NCBI RefSeq assembly: GCF_000243095.1 | Contig: NZ_AHJE01000036.1 | Span: 35,940-99,939 of the forward strand | Reading direction: 5' to 3' | Length of the DNA stretch: 64,000 bases | Source of the DNA: Cupriavidus basilensis OR16 | GTDB taxonomy: Bacteria; Pseudomonadota; Gammaproteobacteria; Burkholderiales; Burkholderiaceae | Shown: in pieces, positions 48,001 to 57,615 of the stretch | How the letters are laid out: each line of letters opens with the position of its first letter | How positions within the stretch are numbered: the stretch's first letter is position 1 | The notes under the pieces: model-generated | Told to the model about the DNA's origin: nothing | The model's input: only the letters and a program-made list of their open reading frames with translations | The model's database searches: none | Made by a program: the position numbers and the translations under genes

Positions 48001-48326
48001 GATAAACGCTCCTTCAACAGTGATGCCGGTGGGAGCGCCGCTCTCGAGGCAGCGTGTCAGGTGCCCAGTATAAACGATAATGATTCTTATTTGGTAGCAT
48101 TTTGTGCAATGCATTGAATCGCTGCCGCGAACCCGTCTTTATACGCCGATTTGGCGACGGCTTCCCGCGGCTGCGACAAAATGCGCGCTCTCGCACGGCC
48201 CAGGGTTGCCGGCAATGCCCGATCTGCCACAAAGCGCGCTAGCATAGGAAAAAGACGAGCCATTCGAGCAATTCGAGCATTTCGCCGCGCCGGCCACGGC
48301 GCTCCCCCGTGCGAGAGGACCAGGCC
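48001..48326. other. Divergent regulatory region between the tonB operon and the AAA ATPase
   Basis: 326 bases holding the tonB-operon leader and the Fur-box-like site at 48076-48094. The rest up to the ATPase start shows no gene I can support. Confidence 0.55.
48076..48094 (-). promoter_or_regulatory. Fur box of the tonB-exbBD operon
   Basis: On the minus strand CCAAATAAGAATCATTATC matches most positions of the 19-base Fur consensus, best in the right half AATCATTATC. Confidence 0.65.
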
Positions 48327-50417
48327 ATGGACTTCACCCGTTTCGCCGAAGACGACCGCTCGACCCTCCTGCGTGCCGCTACCGGCGCGCCATGCACCTC
48401 CGCGCTCGACTGGATGTGCGCCCAGTTCGCCCTGCGGGTCGTGTGCTCGCTGGGGCCAAGATTCAACCTGCGCAGCAATATCAACGACATCCTGACGGTC
48501 AGCGCCCAGGAGATGGTTTGGCCGTACGGCGTGGTATTGCGCGTCCAGCGCTTCCTCGCCGCGCGCTGCGCCGATATGCCCGCCTGGAAGGGCGCCGCGC
48601 GCCTTACGCCCGAGGAATTCCTGGAGCGGCACGGGCAATGGAACAGCGCGTTCGACGAGAGCGCGCTGTTCTACTACCTGGATGAGTACGTCAAGCATCA
48701 CGCCAAGGATATGTTCGCCGTGTTCGACGCGTCGGCGGCGGCGCTGGCGGCGCGGCTGGATGGCGAACGCGTGCTGCTGGTGCGCAATATCGACATGCTC
48801 AGCCATGTGCTGGATTTGCCCGAGCACGAGCGCAAGCTGCTGCTGTATGCGGCGCTTGCAAAATACAAGCGCGACCTGCGCGCGGTGATGGTGGACTGCA
48901 AGGTGGCGCACAGCCAGGAAGCCTTCCAGATCCTCGCCGGCTTGACCGGCGCCAGTCCGGCCGCGGTGGCGGCCTCGCTGCGGCCGGGCTCGCGCCTGGA
49001 GACGCTCAACCTGATCGAGCAGCCATTGCCGGAGAACAGCGTGACCGACCTGGGCGACCTGATGCGCCTGTCAGATCGCCTGCTGCATGTGCTGCTTGGC
49101 AACTATGCGAACGAAGCGGAGATGATGGCGGTGTTCACGCGCCCGGCGGCGGCGCCCACGCTTGGCACCGGGGACTATCCACATGTCGAGACCGATGCAC
49201 GCTACCTCTCGGCGCTGCTGGCCAATGCCACGCGGCAGCATGCCTGCGGCGTCAATGTGCTGATCTACGGCCCGCCCGGCACCGGCAAGACCGAGTTCGC
49301 GAGGCTGCTGGCGCGCGAGGCCGGCTGCGAGCTGTACGAGGTGGACTGCCTGGACCGCGACGGCAACAGCTTGTCGGGCAAGGATCGCTATCGCTCGCTG
49401 CAGGTGTCGCAGGCGTTTCTGCGCGGACGGCCGCGCACGGCCTTGCTGTTCGATGAAGTCGAGGATGTGTTCCCCGGCAGCGCGCGCGAACTGACCAGCC
49501 TGTTTGGCCAGGAAGACCCGCGTGGCTCGGTGAACGGCAAGGCCTGGGTCAACCAGACGCTGGAGCAGAACCCGGTGCCGGTGATCTGGATTTCCAACTC
49601 GATTCGCCAGATCGATCCGGCCTACCTGCGGCGTTTCCAGTTTCACCTGGAACTGAAGATCCCGCCGCCGCTGGTGCGCGAGAACATCATCCGCAAGCAC
49701 CTGGGCACCTTGGATGTGAGCGACGCCTTTATCGCGTCGCTGGCGGCGCGCAAGACGTTGACGCCGGCACAGGTGCAATCGGCCGCGCGCTTCGTGCAAT
49801 TGGCAGGCCCGGGCGTGGCGGAGCCGGTGGAGGCGCTGATCTTGCGGCAGCTTGACCATGCCGATCGCGCCATGGGACTGCGCCCGGAAGTGGAGGGGCG
49901 CCCGGTGGTGACGCACTACCGCCTGGATTACCTGAACCTGGAGACGCGCTACGAAGTCGGCAAGATCGTGCAAGCGCTCAAGGCGCGACAGCGTGGCACC
50001 TTGTGCTTCTACGGCCCCCCGGGTACCGGCAAGACGGCGCTGGCCGAGCACATCGCGGCCGCGCTCGAGCAGCCGCTGATGATCCGGCGCGCCTCCGACC
50101 TGATGAGCAAGTACGTGGGGGAAACCGAGCAGCAGATTGCCGCGATGTTCGCCCGTGCGGAGGAGGATGGTGCAATCCTGCTGCTCGACGAAGCCGACAG
50201 CTTCATGCAAAGCCGGCAGAACGCCGTGCGCAACTATGTGCGCGAAGAGCTCGCGAAGATGGATTGCCTGACGCCGGGCGATTTCGCCACGGTCAAACGT
50301 CAGTGCGTGCTGCTCGGCGAAACACTGACGTCCGATGAGTTCCTCGCGCAACTGCGCCAGGAGCATGCGGTCAAGCCGGATGTGCGGCAGCACCGGCCGC
50401 TGGGGTTCCTGCAATGA
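48327..50417 (+). CDS. Double-AAA ATPase of unknown function, second AAA domain deleted in part
   Basis: About 696 residues. After a ~300-residue N-terminal domain come two AAA modules: Walker A IYGPPGTGKTEFARLL with Walker B TALLFDEVEDVF, and Walker A CFYGPPGTGKTALAEHIAAA with Walker B AILLLDEADSFM. In the second module NAVRNY (about 50232) is followed at once by VREELAKMDCLTPGDF, so the sensor 1 and arginine-finger region (~80 residues) is absent; the deletion keeps frame. It looks like the chaperone-type ATPases widespread in Burkholderiales. An ATG at 48309 would add six residues. Confidence 0.75.
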   Translation: MDFTRFAEDDRSTLLRAATGAPCTSALDWMCAQFALRVVCSLGPRFNLRSNINDILTVSAQEMVWPYGVVLRVQRFLAARCADMPAWKGAARLTPEEFLERHGQWNSAFDESALFYYLDEYVKHHAKDMFAVFDASAAALAARLDGERVLLVRNIDMLSHVLDLPEHERKLLLYAALAKYKRDLRAVMVDCKVAHSQEAFQILAGLTGASPAAVAASLRPGSRLETLNLIEQPLPENSVTDLGDLMRLSDRLLHVLLGNYANEAEMMAVFTRPAAAPTLGTGDYPHVETDARYLSALLANATRQHACGVNVLIYGPPGTGKTEFARLLAREAGCELYEVDCLDRDGNSLSGKDRYRSLQVSQAFLRGRPRTALLFDEVEDVFPGSARELTSLFGQEDPRGSVNGKAWVNQTLEQNPVPVIWISNSIRQIDPAYLRRFQFHLELKIPPPLVRENIIRKHLGTLDVSDAFIASLAARKTLTPAQVQSAARFVQLAGPGVAEPVEALILRQLDHADRAMGLRPEVEGRPVVTHYRLDYLNLETRYEVGKIVQALKARQRGTLCFYGPPGTGKTALAEHIAAALEQPLMIRRASDLMSKYVGETEQQIAAMFARAEEDGAILLLDEADSFMQSRQNAVRNYVREELAKMDCLTPGDFATVKRQCVLLGETLTSDEFLAQLRQEHAVKPDVRQHRPLGFLQ

Positions 50418-50451
50418 CAATAACAATAACCAGACGCAGGATGGCGTTGTC

Positions 50452-51264
50452 TTAGTCGAATGCCGGCGCGGGCTCGATCACCAGGGTTTGCGCCGGCGCG
50501 TCCACATGCAGCAGCGCCGCAGCCATGGCGCGCAGATGGGCGGCGTCCTTGGTCGAGGTGTAGCGGTCGTTCGGCACCGCATCGGCGCTGGCGGCCATGC
50601 CGTGCTCGGCCAGCTTGCGCCGCAACTGCCGCGCGATGGCATCGCCGGTATCGACCAGCGTAAGGCGCTCGCCTACCAGCTCCCGCACAGTCTCGGACAG
50701 GAAGGGATAGTGGGTGCAGCCGAGCACCAGTGTATCGGCGCCGGCTTCGAGCATGGGCGACAGGTAGGCGGTGAGTTTCTCGCGCACGGCCGGGCCGGCC
50801 ACATCGCCTTGCTCGATCAACGGTACCAGCCCGACGCCGGCCTCGCAGAGGAAACGGCTCTCGCCTTCCAGCGAGGCAAGCAGGCGGCCGAACTTTGCGC
50901 TTTTCAGCGTGTTGGCCGTGGCCAGCACGCCGACCACCTTGCTGCGGCTCGCTGCGGCGGCGGGTTTCAGGCCGGGCTCGACGCCGATGATCGGCAGCGT
51001 CAGCCGTTCGCGCAGTGTGTGGATCGCATGCATGGTGGCGGTGTTGCAGGCGATCACCAGGGCCTTGCAGCCCTGCGCCACCAGCCATTCGCAAACCTGC
51101 AGCGTGCGCGCCTCGACAAAGCGCTCGGGCTTTTCGCCATAGGGCGCGTACTTCGAGTCAGCCACGTAGATCAGCGATTCATGCGGCAGCAGGGCGCGGA
51201 TTTCGCGCAATACGGACAGGCCGCCGAGGCCGGAATCGAAGATGCCGATAGGTGCGTTGTTCAC
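50452..51264 (-). CDS. murI: Glutamate racemase
   Basis: A 270-residue cytosolic enzyme that makes D-glutamate for peptidoglycan. The two catalytic cysteines are in ALVIACNTATMHAI and TLVLGCTHYPFL; the N terminus IGIFDSGLGGLSVLREI is the family signature. GTG start at 51264. It is convergent with the AAA ATPase gene. Confidence 0.95.
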   Translation of the reverse strand: MNNAPIGIFDSGLGGLSVLREIRALLPHESLIYVADSKYAPYGEKPERFVEARTLQVCEWLVAQGCKALVIACNTATMHAIHTLRERLTLPIIGVEPGLKPAAAASRSKVVGVLATANTLKSAKFGRLLASLEGESRFLCEAGVGLVPLIEQGDVAGPAVREKLTAYLSPMLEAGADTLVLGCTHYPFLSETVRELVGERLTLVDTGDAIARQLRRKLAEHGMAASADAVPNDRYTSTKDAAHLRAMAAALLHVDAPAQTLVIEPAPAFD

Positions 51265-51305
51265 GTTTGCGTAGTGCGTTGTGCGTAATCAGGAAGATGA
51301 GTAGC

Positions 51306-51335
51306 AAAAAGCCGGGTCGGAAGACCCGGCTTTTT
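51306..51335. terminator. Terminator between fumarase and murI
   Basis: AAAAAGCCGGGTC / GACCCGGCTTTTT around GGAA. Downstream of the fumarase gene on the minus strand. Confidence 0.88.
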
Positions 51336-51369
51336 GTTCACAGCATGGCTGTCACGGCGTGGCCGGCCT

Positions 51370-52893
51370 TTACAGCGCAGCAACCGGGATCTTGCCAATC
51401 TTGGCTTGCCATTCGGCGGGGCCGGTCTTGTGCACCGAGGTGCCTTCGCTGTCCACGGCCACCGTCACGGGCATGTCCTTGACGTCGAACTCGTAGATGG
51501 CTTCCATGCCGAGGTCTTCGAAGCCGACCACCTTGGCCTCTTTGATCGCCTTGGCCACCAGGTAAGCCGCGCCGCCGACCGCCATCAGGTAGGCCGACTT
51601 GTGCTTCTTGATGGCCTCGATCGCCACCGGGCCGCGCTCGGCCTTGCCGATCATCGAGATCAGGCCGGTCTCGGCCAGCATCATCTCGGTGAACTTGTCC
51701 ATGCGGGTCGCGGTGGTCGGGCCTGCCGGGCCGACGGCCTCGTCACGCACCGGATCGACCGGGCCCACGTAGTAGATCACGCGGTTGGTGAAATCGACCG
51801 GCAGCTTTTCGCCCTTGGCCAGCATGTCGGCGATGCGCTTGTGCGCGGCGTCGCGGCCGGTCAGCATCTTGCCGTTGAGCAGCAGGGTCTGGCCCGGCTT
51901 CCACGAAGCGACTTCTTCCGGCGTCAGCGTGTTCAGGTCGACGCGCTTGGAGGTCTCGGTGTTCGGTGCCCACTCGACCTTCGGCCAGGCCGACAGGTCA
52001 GGCGCTTCGAGCTTGGCCGGGCCGCTGCCGTCCAGCGTGAAATGCACGTGGCGGGTGGCCGCGCAGTTCGGGATCATTGCCACCGGCTTGGAAGCCGCGT
52101 GGGTCGGATAGCCCATGATCTTCACGTCCAGCACGGTGGCCAGGCCGCCCAGGCCTTGCGCGCCGATGCCCAGCGCATTGACCTTCTCATACAGCTCGAC
52201 GCGCATTTCCTCGATCCAGTCCTGCGGGCCGCGAGCGATCACGTCCTGGATGTCGATCGGGTCCATCAGCGATTCCTTGGCCATGACCATGGCCTTCTCG
52301 GCAGTGCCGCCGATGCCGATGCCCAGCATGCCCGGCGGGCACCAGCCGGCGCCCATGGTCGGCACGGTCTTGAGCACCCAGTCGACGATGGAGTCGGACG
52401 GGTTGAGCATGACGAACTTGGACTTGTTCTCCGAGCCGCCGCCCTTGGCCGCCACCTGGATGTCCACCGTATTGCCCGGCACCACTTCGTAGTGGATCAC
52501 GGCAGGGGTGTTGTCCTTGGTGTTCTTGCGGCCGCCTTCGGGCGGGCTCACGATGGACGCGCGCAGCACGTTGTCCGGGTTGGTGTAGCCGCGGCGCACG
52601 CCTTCGTTGATCATGTCCGACAGGCCCATGGTGGCGCCATCCCAGCGCACATCCATGCCGACCTTGACGAAGATCGTCACGATGCCGGTGTCCTGGCAGA
52701 TCGGGCGCTTGCCTTCGGCGCACATGCGGCTGTTGGTCAAGATCTGCGCGATCGCATCCTTGGCCGCGGGACTCTGCTCCAGCTCATAGGCACGGCCCAG
52801 GCTGGTGATGTAGTCCATCGGGTGGTAGTAGCTGATGTATTGCAGGGAGTCGGCGACGCTCTGGATGAGGTCTTCTTGTTTGATGACAGTCAT
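51370..52893 (-). CDS. fum: Fumarate hydratase, class I (iron-sulfur)
   Basis: A 507-residue oxygen-sensitive [4Fe-4S] fumarase of the TCA cycle, with N-terminal alpha and C-terminal beta regions in one chain. Cluster-binding cysteines are likely those in PICQDTGIVTIF, MIPNCAATRHVHF and the GWCPPGMLG region. The C-terminal VGPAGPTTATRMDKFTEMML is typical. Start at MTVIKQEDLIQSVAD (52893). Confidence 0.93.
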   Translation of the reverse strand: MTVIKQEDLIQSVADSLQYISYYHPMDYITSLGRAYELEQSPAAKDAIAQILTNSRMCAEGKRPICQDTGIVTIFVKVGMDVRWDGATMGLSDMINEGVRRGYTNPDNVLRASIVSPPEGGRKNTKDNTPAVIHYEVVPGNTVDIQVAAKGGGSENKSKFVMLNPSDSIVDWVLKTVPTMGAGWCPPGMLGIGIGGTAEKAMVMAKESLMDPIDIQDVIARGPQDWIEEMRVELYEKVNALGIGAQGLGGLATVLDVKIMGYPTHAASKPVAMIPNCAATRHVHFTLDGSGPAKLEAPDLSAWPKVEWAPNTETSKRVDLNTLTPEEVASWKPGQTLLLNGKMLTGRDAAHKRIADMLAKGEKLPVDFTNRVIYYVGPVDPVRDEAVGPAGPTTATRMDKFTEMMLAETGLISMIGKAERGPVAIEAIKKHKSAYLMAVGGAAYLVAKAIKEAKVVGFEDLGMEAIYEFDVKDMPVTVAVDSEGTSVHKTGPAEWQAKIGKIPVAAL

Positions 52894-53153
52894 TTTTGTG
52901 GGGAGGACAGTCGAGGGGAAATTCAGCCCGAAATCATACACCTAGCGAGGGGGGGATGCCGGATTGCATGCGCTTGTCGACAGTACTGAGGGTGCGCTTT
53001 GCTGCGCATGGCCGGCCGATGCGCGTCACCTGCCGCGAAGCGCATCCTCCCTGCCTGGGACCTTTGCCTTACAGGGCCTTACGGGGAGGCGAAATGGCCC
53101 CGATTCCGTTTTCTCCTTGGACAATGTTCCCGGTGGGCCGGCGGTTATCTTGG

Positions 53154-53175
53154 CATCTCCTCAATAACGGAGATG
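53154..53175 (+). promoter_or_regulatory. Hairpin covering the ribosome binding site of the His7 protein gene
   Basis: CATCTCC / GGAGATG around TCAATAAC; the right arm holds the GGAG ribosome binding site, five bases before the ATG at 53181. Such a structure could gate translation. Confidence 0.5.
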
Positions 53176-53180
53176 TGATC

Positions 53181-53984
53181 ATGACCTTGAGCGCAATTGG
53201 CAGCAACACGTCGCTGTCCAGCCTGTTCCAGACGCAGTCCACCACCAAAAGCTGCGGTAGCCAGGATGCGACGAGCGGCAGCGACACCAGCAACTCGGTC
53301 AGCAATCCAGCCGATGCGCTGATGCAGGCACTTCAGCAAACGCTGGCGCAGCTGGGCATCACGACCGCGTCGTCCAGCACGGACAGCTCGACGACCGCGG
53401 CGTCCGCCATTTCCTCCACTTCCGCCACTTCCGCCAGCACCGCTTCGGACGCCGCCGCCAGCAACGCCGCCACCGCGTCCAGCGCGACGGACAGCACGGA
53501 TGCGTCCGGCAACGCGGTGCAGGCCTTTGTCGGCGCGTTGTTCCAGGCACTTGCTGCCCAGGCTGCCGGCACCACCGCGAGCCAGGGCACAAGCGCCGCG
53601 GCCAGCGCCGCCAGCACGACGGCCAGCACCGTGGCCAGCGCCACCGGGACCGACGCCACGCAGACGGCGCAGGCGCCGGCTGCCGCATCCGGACATCACC
53701 ACCATCACCACCATTACCAAAGCCTCAGCTCGGATCTGTCCAGCCTGGCGCAAGAGGCCGGCGCCAGCACCACTTCGTCCACCGGGACCAGCGCGGACGG
53801 CGCCAGCAGCTCGGCCGCAACGACGCTCGGGACCCTCGAGACGGATTTTTCCGCGCTACAGCAATCCGGTAGCTCGGGATCGACGGTATCCTTGCAGTCG
53901 TTCCTGCAAACGCTGTCGGCCAACCTGAGCAGTGGCAAGGGTACGATGAGCACCGTTGGTAACTTCGTCACCACGCAGGCATAA
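53181..53984 (+). CDS. Ser/Ala/Thr-rich protein with a natural His7 tract
   Basis: A 267-residue low-complexity protein with about two thirds Ser, Ala and Thr. Segments with some structure are NPADALMQALQQTLAQLGIT near 40-60, AVQAFVGALFQALAAQAAG near 110-130 and the C-terminal VSLQSFLQTLSANLSSGKG. Residues ~170-176 are seven consecutive histidines (SGHHHHHHHYQSLSSDL). No signal peptide. Similar Ser-rich, His-tract proteins are found in other proteobacteria, without known function. It precedes a two-component system by 151 bases. Confidence 0.7.
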   Translation: MTLSAIGSNTSLSSLFQTQSTTKSCGSQDATSGSDTSNSVSNPADALMQALQQTLAQLGITTASSSTDSSTTAASAISSTSATSASTASDAAASNAATASSATDSTDASGNAVQAFVGALFQALAAQAAGTTASQGTSAAASAASTTASTVASATGTDATQTAQAPAAASGHHHHHHHYQSLSSDLSSLAQEAGASTTSSTGTSADGASSSAATTLGTLETDFSALQQSGSSGSTVSLQSFLQTLSANLSSGKGTMSTVGNFVTTQA

Positions 53985-54135
53985 AACACCGCTTGGATGG
54001 CCGGTGCCGGCATTGCCGGCCACCGTGCCGCGCACGCCGCTCCCGGTCGGCGTGCGTACGCCTTCACCTGCGGAACCCCTATGGCGACGGACAGGCAGCC
54101 GCTTCATTTCGTGCAGGCGCCTGGCTCGCCAAACT

Positions 54136-54894
54136 ATGTACATGACTCCTCACGTGCTTCTCGTCGACGACGACCCCGTCGCCTGTGATCTGCTGTCACG
54201 CATCCTGCTATCGAGCGGCATGACGGTGTCGGTGCTGCATGATGGCTACGACCTGTCGCGCCGCCTCACGCAAGAGCGGCCATCCGTCGTGCTGCTCGAT
54301 ATCATGATGCCGCGCAAGGACGGGCTGAGCGCGTTACGGGAAGTGCGCGCGGCCGGCGACGATGTGCCCATGATTTTTCTGTCGGCGCGCGGCGAGGCCG
54401 CCGACCGTGCCGCGGGCCTGGAGCTTGGCGCCGACGACTACCTGCCCAAGCCATTTTGCTCGCGCGAATTGCTGGCGCGGATCCACGCGGTGCTGCGCCG
54501 CCGCCCGCAGGCCCCGGGTAGCGCGCCCGAGCGGCGCCTTTCTTACAGCTTTGGCCCGTTCGACGTCGATTTTTCCGTCCGTATCCTGACGCGGGACGGC
54601 GAGCGCCTGCCATTGCGCGATACCGAATTCGCCATGCTCAAGGTCTTCACCGGCCACCCCATGAAAGTGCTTTCGCGTGCCCGGCTGCATGACCGTCTCT
54701 ATGGCTCGGACATGCATTTCCGCGACCGCAGCCTGGATGTGCCGGTTTGGCGCTTGCGCCGGGTGATTGAAGATGATCCATCGGTACCCCGTTATATCCA
54801 GACAGTGCGGGGCCGCGGCTATGTCTTTGTTCCCGGGCTCGACGCGTTCTGCGCTGACGAAGCCGATGACGTCGATGAAGCGCCGGACGCATGA
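54136..54894 (+). CDS. OmpR-family response regulator
   Basis: A 252-residue regulator. Receiver domain: acidic pocket VDDDP at 10-14, phosphorylation site Asp55 in VVLLDIMMPRKDG, conserved Lys105 in YLPKPF. The C-terminal winged HTH (about 145-240) has LPLRDTEFAMLKVF and the wing YIQTVRGRGYVFVP. The ATG at 54142 is an alternative start. Its end overlaps the histidine kinase gene by four bases (ATGA). Confidence 0.93.
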   Translation: MYMTPHVLLVDDDPVACDLLSRILLSSGMTVSVLHDGYDLSRRLTQERPSVVLLDIMMPRKDGLSALREVRAAGDDVPMIFLSARGEAADRAAGLELGADDYLPKPFCSRELLARIHAVLRRRPQAPGSAPERRLSYSFGPFDVDFSVRILTRDGERLPLRDTEFAMLKVFTGHPMKVLSRARLHDRLYGSDMHFRDRSLDVPVWRLRRVIEDDPSVPRYIQTVRGRGYVFVPGLDAFCADEADDVDEAPDA

Positions 54895-56156
54895 AGAATC
54901 CGTTCAATACGCTGTTCGGGCGCATGGCGGTGCTATCCGTATCCGTGCTTGTCATCGTTCATCTGGGCTGGACCGCGCTCATGTTCCACCTGCGCCCGCA
55001 TGGCCAGGCGGAAGGCATGGCGCGGGGCATCGTGCTGGCACTGGGCACGCTCGACGGGCGGCCGGGCGCCGGCGCGGGGCGCAAGCCGGGCGCTGCCATC
55101 CGGCTTGCCGCGCCTGGCACCGAGCCCGCCGCCGGCCCGCTGCCGGAGCATGGGCCGCTGCGCCATCTGTTGCGCGACCTTCGGCAAGGGCTTCCCGCGG
55201 GGTCGGAGCTGCGGGTGGACCAGGCTTGGCCGCCGCACCTGTGGGCGCGGCTTCCCGGGCAGCCCCACTGGGCCGTCATGGCACTGGACATGCGGCCGCC
55301 GCCATTGCCGCCGTTCGTCTTTGAAACCACCGGCATGCTGGTCGCAGCGATCCTGCTGTCCTTGTTCGTGGCATGGCAGATGCAGCGCCCGATTGCCCGC
55401 GTGGCCGGTGCCGCGCGGGAGCTTGGCGATGGCGGGAGCGCGGCGCTGATTCCGGTGACGGGCCCGTCCGAGTTGCGCTATCTCGCCGAGTCCTTCAACG
55501 ACATGATGCGCAGGCAGGCGGAGAGCCGCGAGAACCAGGCCGTCATGCTCGCCGGCGTGGCGCATGACCTGAAGTCGCCGCTGACCCGGCTGCGCCTGCG
55601 CGCCGACGTGCTGGCGGATACCGCGGAGCGCGGCGGCTTTGTGCAGGACATCGACTCGATCACCCATATTGTCAACCAGTTTCTCGAATACGCGAACGAG
55701 AGTCCCGATCCCGGGCCGGCCATCGAGGTCGACGCCTTCCTGCGCATGCAGTTTTCCGGCGCATTGTTCCAGTTGCGCCTGGATGCCGGCCCGCAGTGCG
55801 TCCTGCCGCGCACGCTGGTGGACCGGATGGTCACCAACCTGGTGGACAACGCGCTGGAGTACGGCATGCCGCCCATCCAGATCGAGACCAGGCGGCAAGG
55901 CGATCGCTGGCATATCGTGATACGCGACCATGGCGAGGGCATGCCGGACGCGCAGGTCGAGGTGGCCATGCGTCCCTTCGTCAGGCTTGATACGTCGCGC
56001 GGCGGTGACGGGCATTGCGGCTTGGGGCTGGCGATCGTCAGCCGCCTGGTGGAGCGGATGGGAGGGCAATGCCTGGCTAGTAATGCTGCAGGGGGCGGCT
56101 TTCAAGTCTCCCTGGTGCTGCCCGTGCCGCACCCGCCAGCTCATCCGGCGGCATGA
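54891..56156 (+). CDS. Sensor histidine kinase (EnvZ-like)
   Basis: A 421-residue membrane kinase: helix at about 12-32, a ~100-residue Pro/Gly-rich periplasmic sensor region, second helix at 146-163, HAMP, dimerisation domain with His225 in LAGVAHDLKSPLTRLRLRAD, and the ATPase domain with N box VTNLVDNALEYG and G boxes IRDHGEGMP and GHCGLGLAIV. It pairs with the regulator it overlaps. The signal is unknown. Confidence 0.92.
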   Translation: MKNPFNTLFGRMAVLSVSVLVIVHLGWTALMFHLRPHGQAEGMARGIVLALGTLDGRPGAGAGRKPGAAIRLAAPGTEPAAGPLPEHGPLRHLLRDLRQGLPAGSELRVDQAWPPHLWARLPGQPHWAVMALDMRPPPLPPFVFETTGMLVAAILLSLFVAWQMQRPIARVAGAARELGDGGSAALIPVTGPSELRYLAESFNDMMRRQAESRENQAVMLAGVAHDLKSPLTRLRLRADVLADTAERGGFVQDIDSITHIVNQFLEYANESPDPGPAIEVDAFLRMQFSGALFQLRLDAGPQCVLPRTLVDRMVTNLVDNALEYGMPPIQIETRRQGDRWHIVIRDHGEGMPDAQVEVAMRPFVRLDTSRGGDGHCGLGLAIVSRLVERMGGQCLASNAAGGGFQVSLVLPVPHPPAHPAA

Positions 56157-56300
56157 GGCGCTGGCCGCTGGCCGCTGGCATAAGGCGGCACCCCTTCAGC
56201 CTGCCGTGCCCAGTCCGTTTTGGTGGCTGCCCAAATGCGGGGGGGGCGGGATCGTGCACTGCGCAGATTTCGCAGATCCGGGGGCTTTGCCAGCGCGGGC

Positions 56301-57242
56301 CTAGTCGGCATTGCGCGCCTCTTTCCTGCTGGCGAGCCATGCCCGGCGGGCCAGCGGCCCGGGCCAGCTCGCCAGGGCGATGCCCGCCAGCACGCAGGCG
56401 AGCGCGACGCCGTGCGGCCAGCCCGGCGTCTCCCCGAGGAACACGATGCCATAGGTGGCGGCCGCGATCGGCAGCACCGCCGTGAACACGCCCGCCATCT
56501 GCGCTGGCACGTGGCGCACGCCTTTCATCCACAGCCAGAATGAGAAGATGCTGGCCGACAGCGCGTACCAGAGCAGCATCCACCATATGCTCATCGGCAC
56601 CGATGCCATGTCGAAACTCAGCAGCGGCATCAGGCCCAGCGGCAGCATCAGCAATCCACCGATCAGGTGGGTGTAGGCGCAGATCTCGATGGCGGCCAGG
56701 GTCTGCGCCAATCGCCGCGAGAGGATCACGTAGATCGACTCGCAGATCACCGCGCCCATGATCATCAGGTTGCCGAGCAGCGCATGCTCGCCGCCGCTGC
56801 CACCGGCGCCGCCGCCATGCTCCGTGCCACGCGCCACGTTCAGTACCGCGATGCCCGCCACCGCCAGCAATACCGAGAACACCGTACGCCGGGACAGCCG
56901 TTCGCGCAGGATCAGCCAGGAGAGCAGGGCCACCGTGGCCGGGATGGTGCTGGTGATCACGCCCGCCGCCATGGCGCTGGTCAGCCTCACGCCGCCCAGC
57001 ATCAGCAGCGTGAACAGGAACGTTCCGAAGAAGGCTTGCAGGAAGAGATTGAGCCACTCGCCGCGCGACACCGCGCGCATGCGTGCCGGACGGTACCAAG
57101 GCGCCAGGCAGGCAATGGCGATGGCGAAGCGCAGCAGCGCGAACAGCAGGATCGGTACGTAGGCAACGATGGCTTTGCCCAGCCCGACATTGCTGCCGAC
57201 AAGGGCCATTGCGGCAATCAGGAAGAGGGCGTGGATGGGCAC
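56301..57242 (-). CDS. DMT-superfamily (EamA) transporter
   Basis: About 313 residues with ten hydrophobic helices in two EamA repeats (first LIAAMALVGSNVGLGKAIVA, second LGNLMIMGAVICESIYVILS). EamA proteins are metabolite or drug exporters; the substrate cannot be inferred. I take a GTG at 57242 as start, because the longer frame to 57392 adds an Arg/Pro-rich stretch unlike the family. Confidence 0.78.
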   Translation of the reverse strand: MPIHALFLIAAMALVGSNVGLGKAIVAYVPILLFALLRFAIAIACLAPWYRPARMRAVSRGEWLNLFLQAFFGTFLFTLLMLGGVRLTSAMAAGVITSTIPATVALLSWLILRERLSRRTVFSVLLAVAGIAVLNVARGTEHGGGAGGSGGEHALLGNLMIMGAVICESIYVILSRRLAQTLAAIEICAYTHLIGGLLMLPLGLMPLLSFDMASVPMSIWWMLLWYALSASIFSFWLWMKGVRHVPAQMAGVFTAVLPIAAATYGIVFLGETPGWPHGVALACVLAGIALASWPGPLARRAWLASRKEARNAD

Positions 57243-57615
57243 GGGGTCTGGGGGGCGGCGCGGTTTGGCCGGGATCTGGCCAGGGTTTGGCGAGCACCGG
57301 CCGGTGCTCGCGGTGGCGTGTTGCGCTGAGCGTTTCTGCCAGCGAAGTTCCGCAATGCCGCAGCGCCGCGTTCGGGATAGGGCTCGGGGCATTATAGCTG
57401 TGCTAGCCTAATGGAGAAGACTGCACATCCCTACCCGCGAACCTGGTCGCGCGCCGTGCCCGACGGCTCTCCATGGTGCGTCGCATGGTGCGACGCAGCA
57501 AAAGGCGCGCGAGCGCCGGCACGCAAGCGGGTTGGGTTTGGCAGCGTCAGGTTTAAGTAAGCCGTCGAGCGTAAGTTCGCAGCCAGGCAGCCACGCAATA
57601 TCAGGAGACAAGCAA
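57243..57615. other. Divergent gap between the DMT transporter and acs
   Basis: 373 bases, the promoter regions of both genes. I see no RNA gene or repeat. AGGAGA lies just before the acs start. Confidence 0.5.

Noticed and set aside
51334..52989. A 551-codon plus-strand frame opposite fumarase
   Set aside because: Antisense shadow of the conserved fumarase gene; composition dominated by His, Arg and Asp.
53690..53711. His tag from a cloning vector
   Set aside because: The seven His codons lie inside a long native low-complexity frame with chromosomal flanks and no vector sequence.
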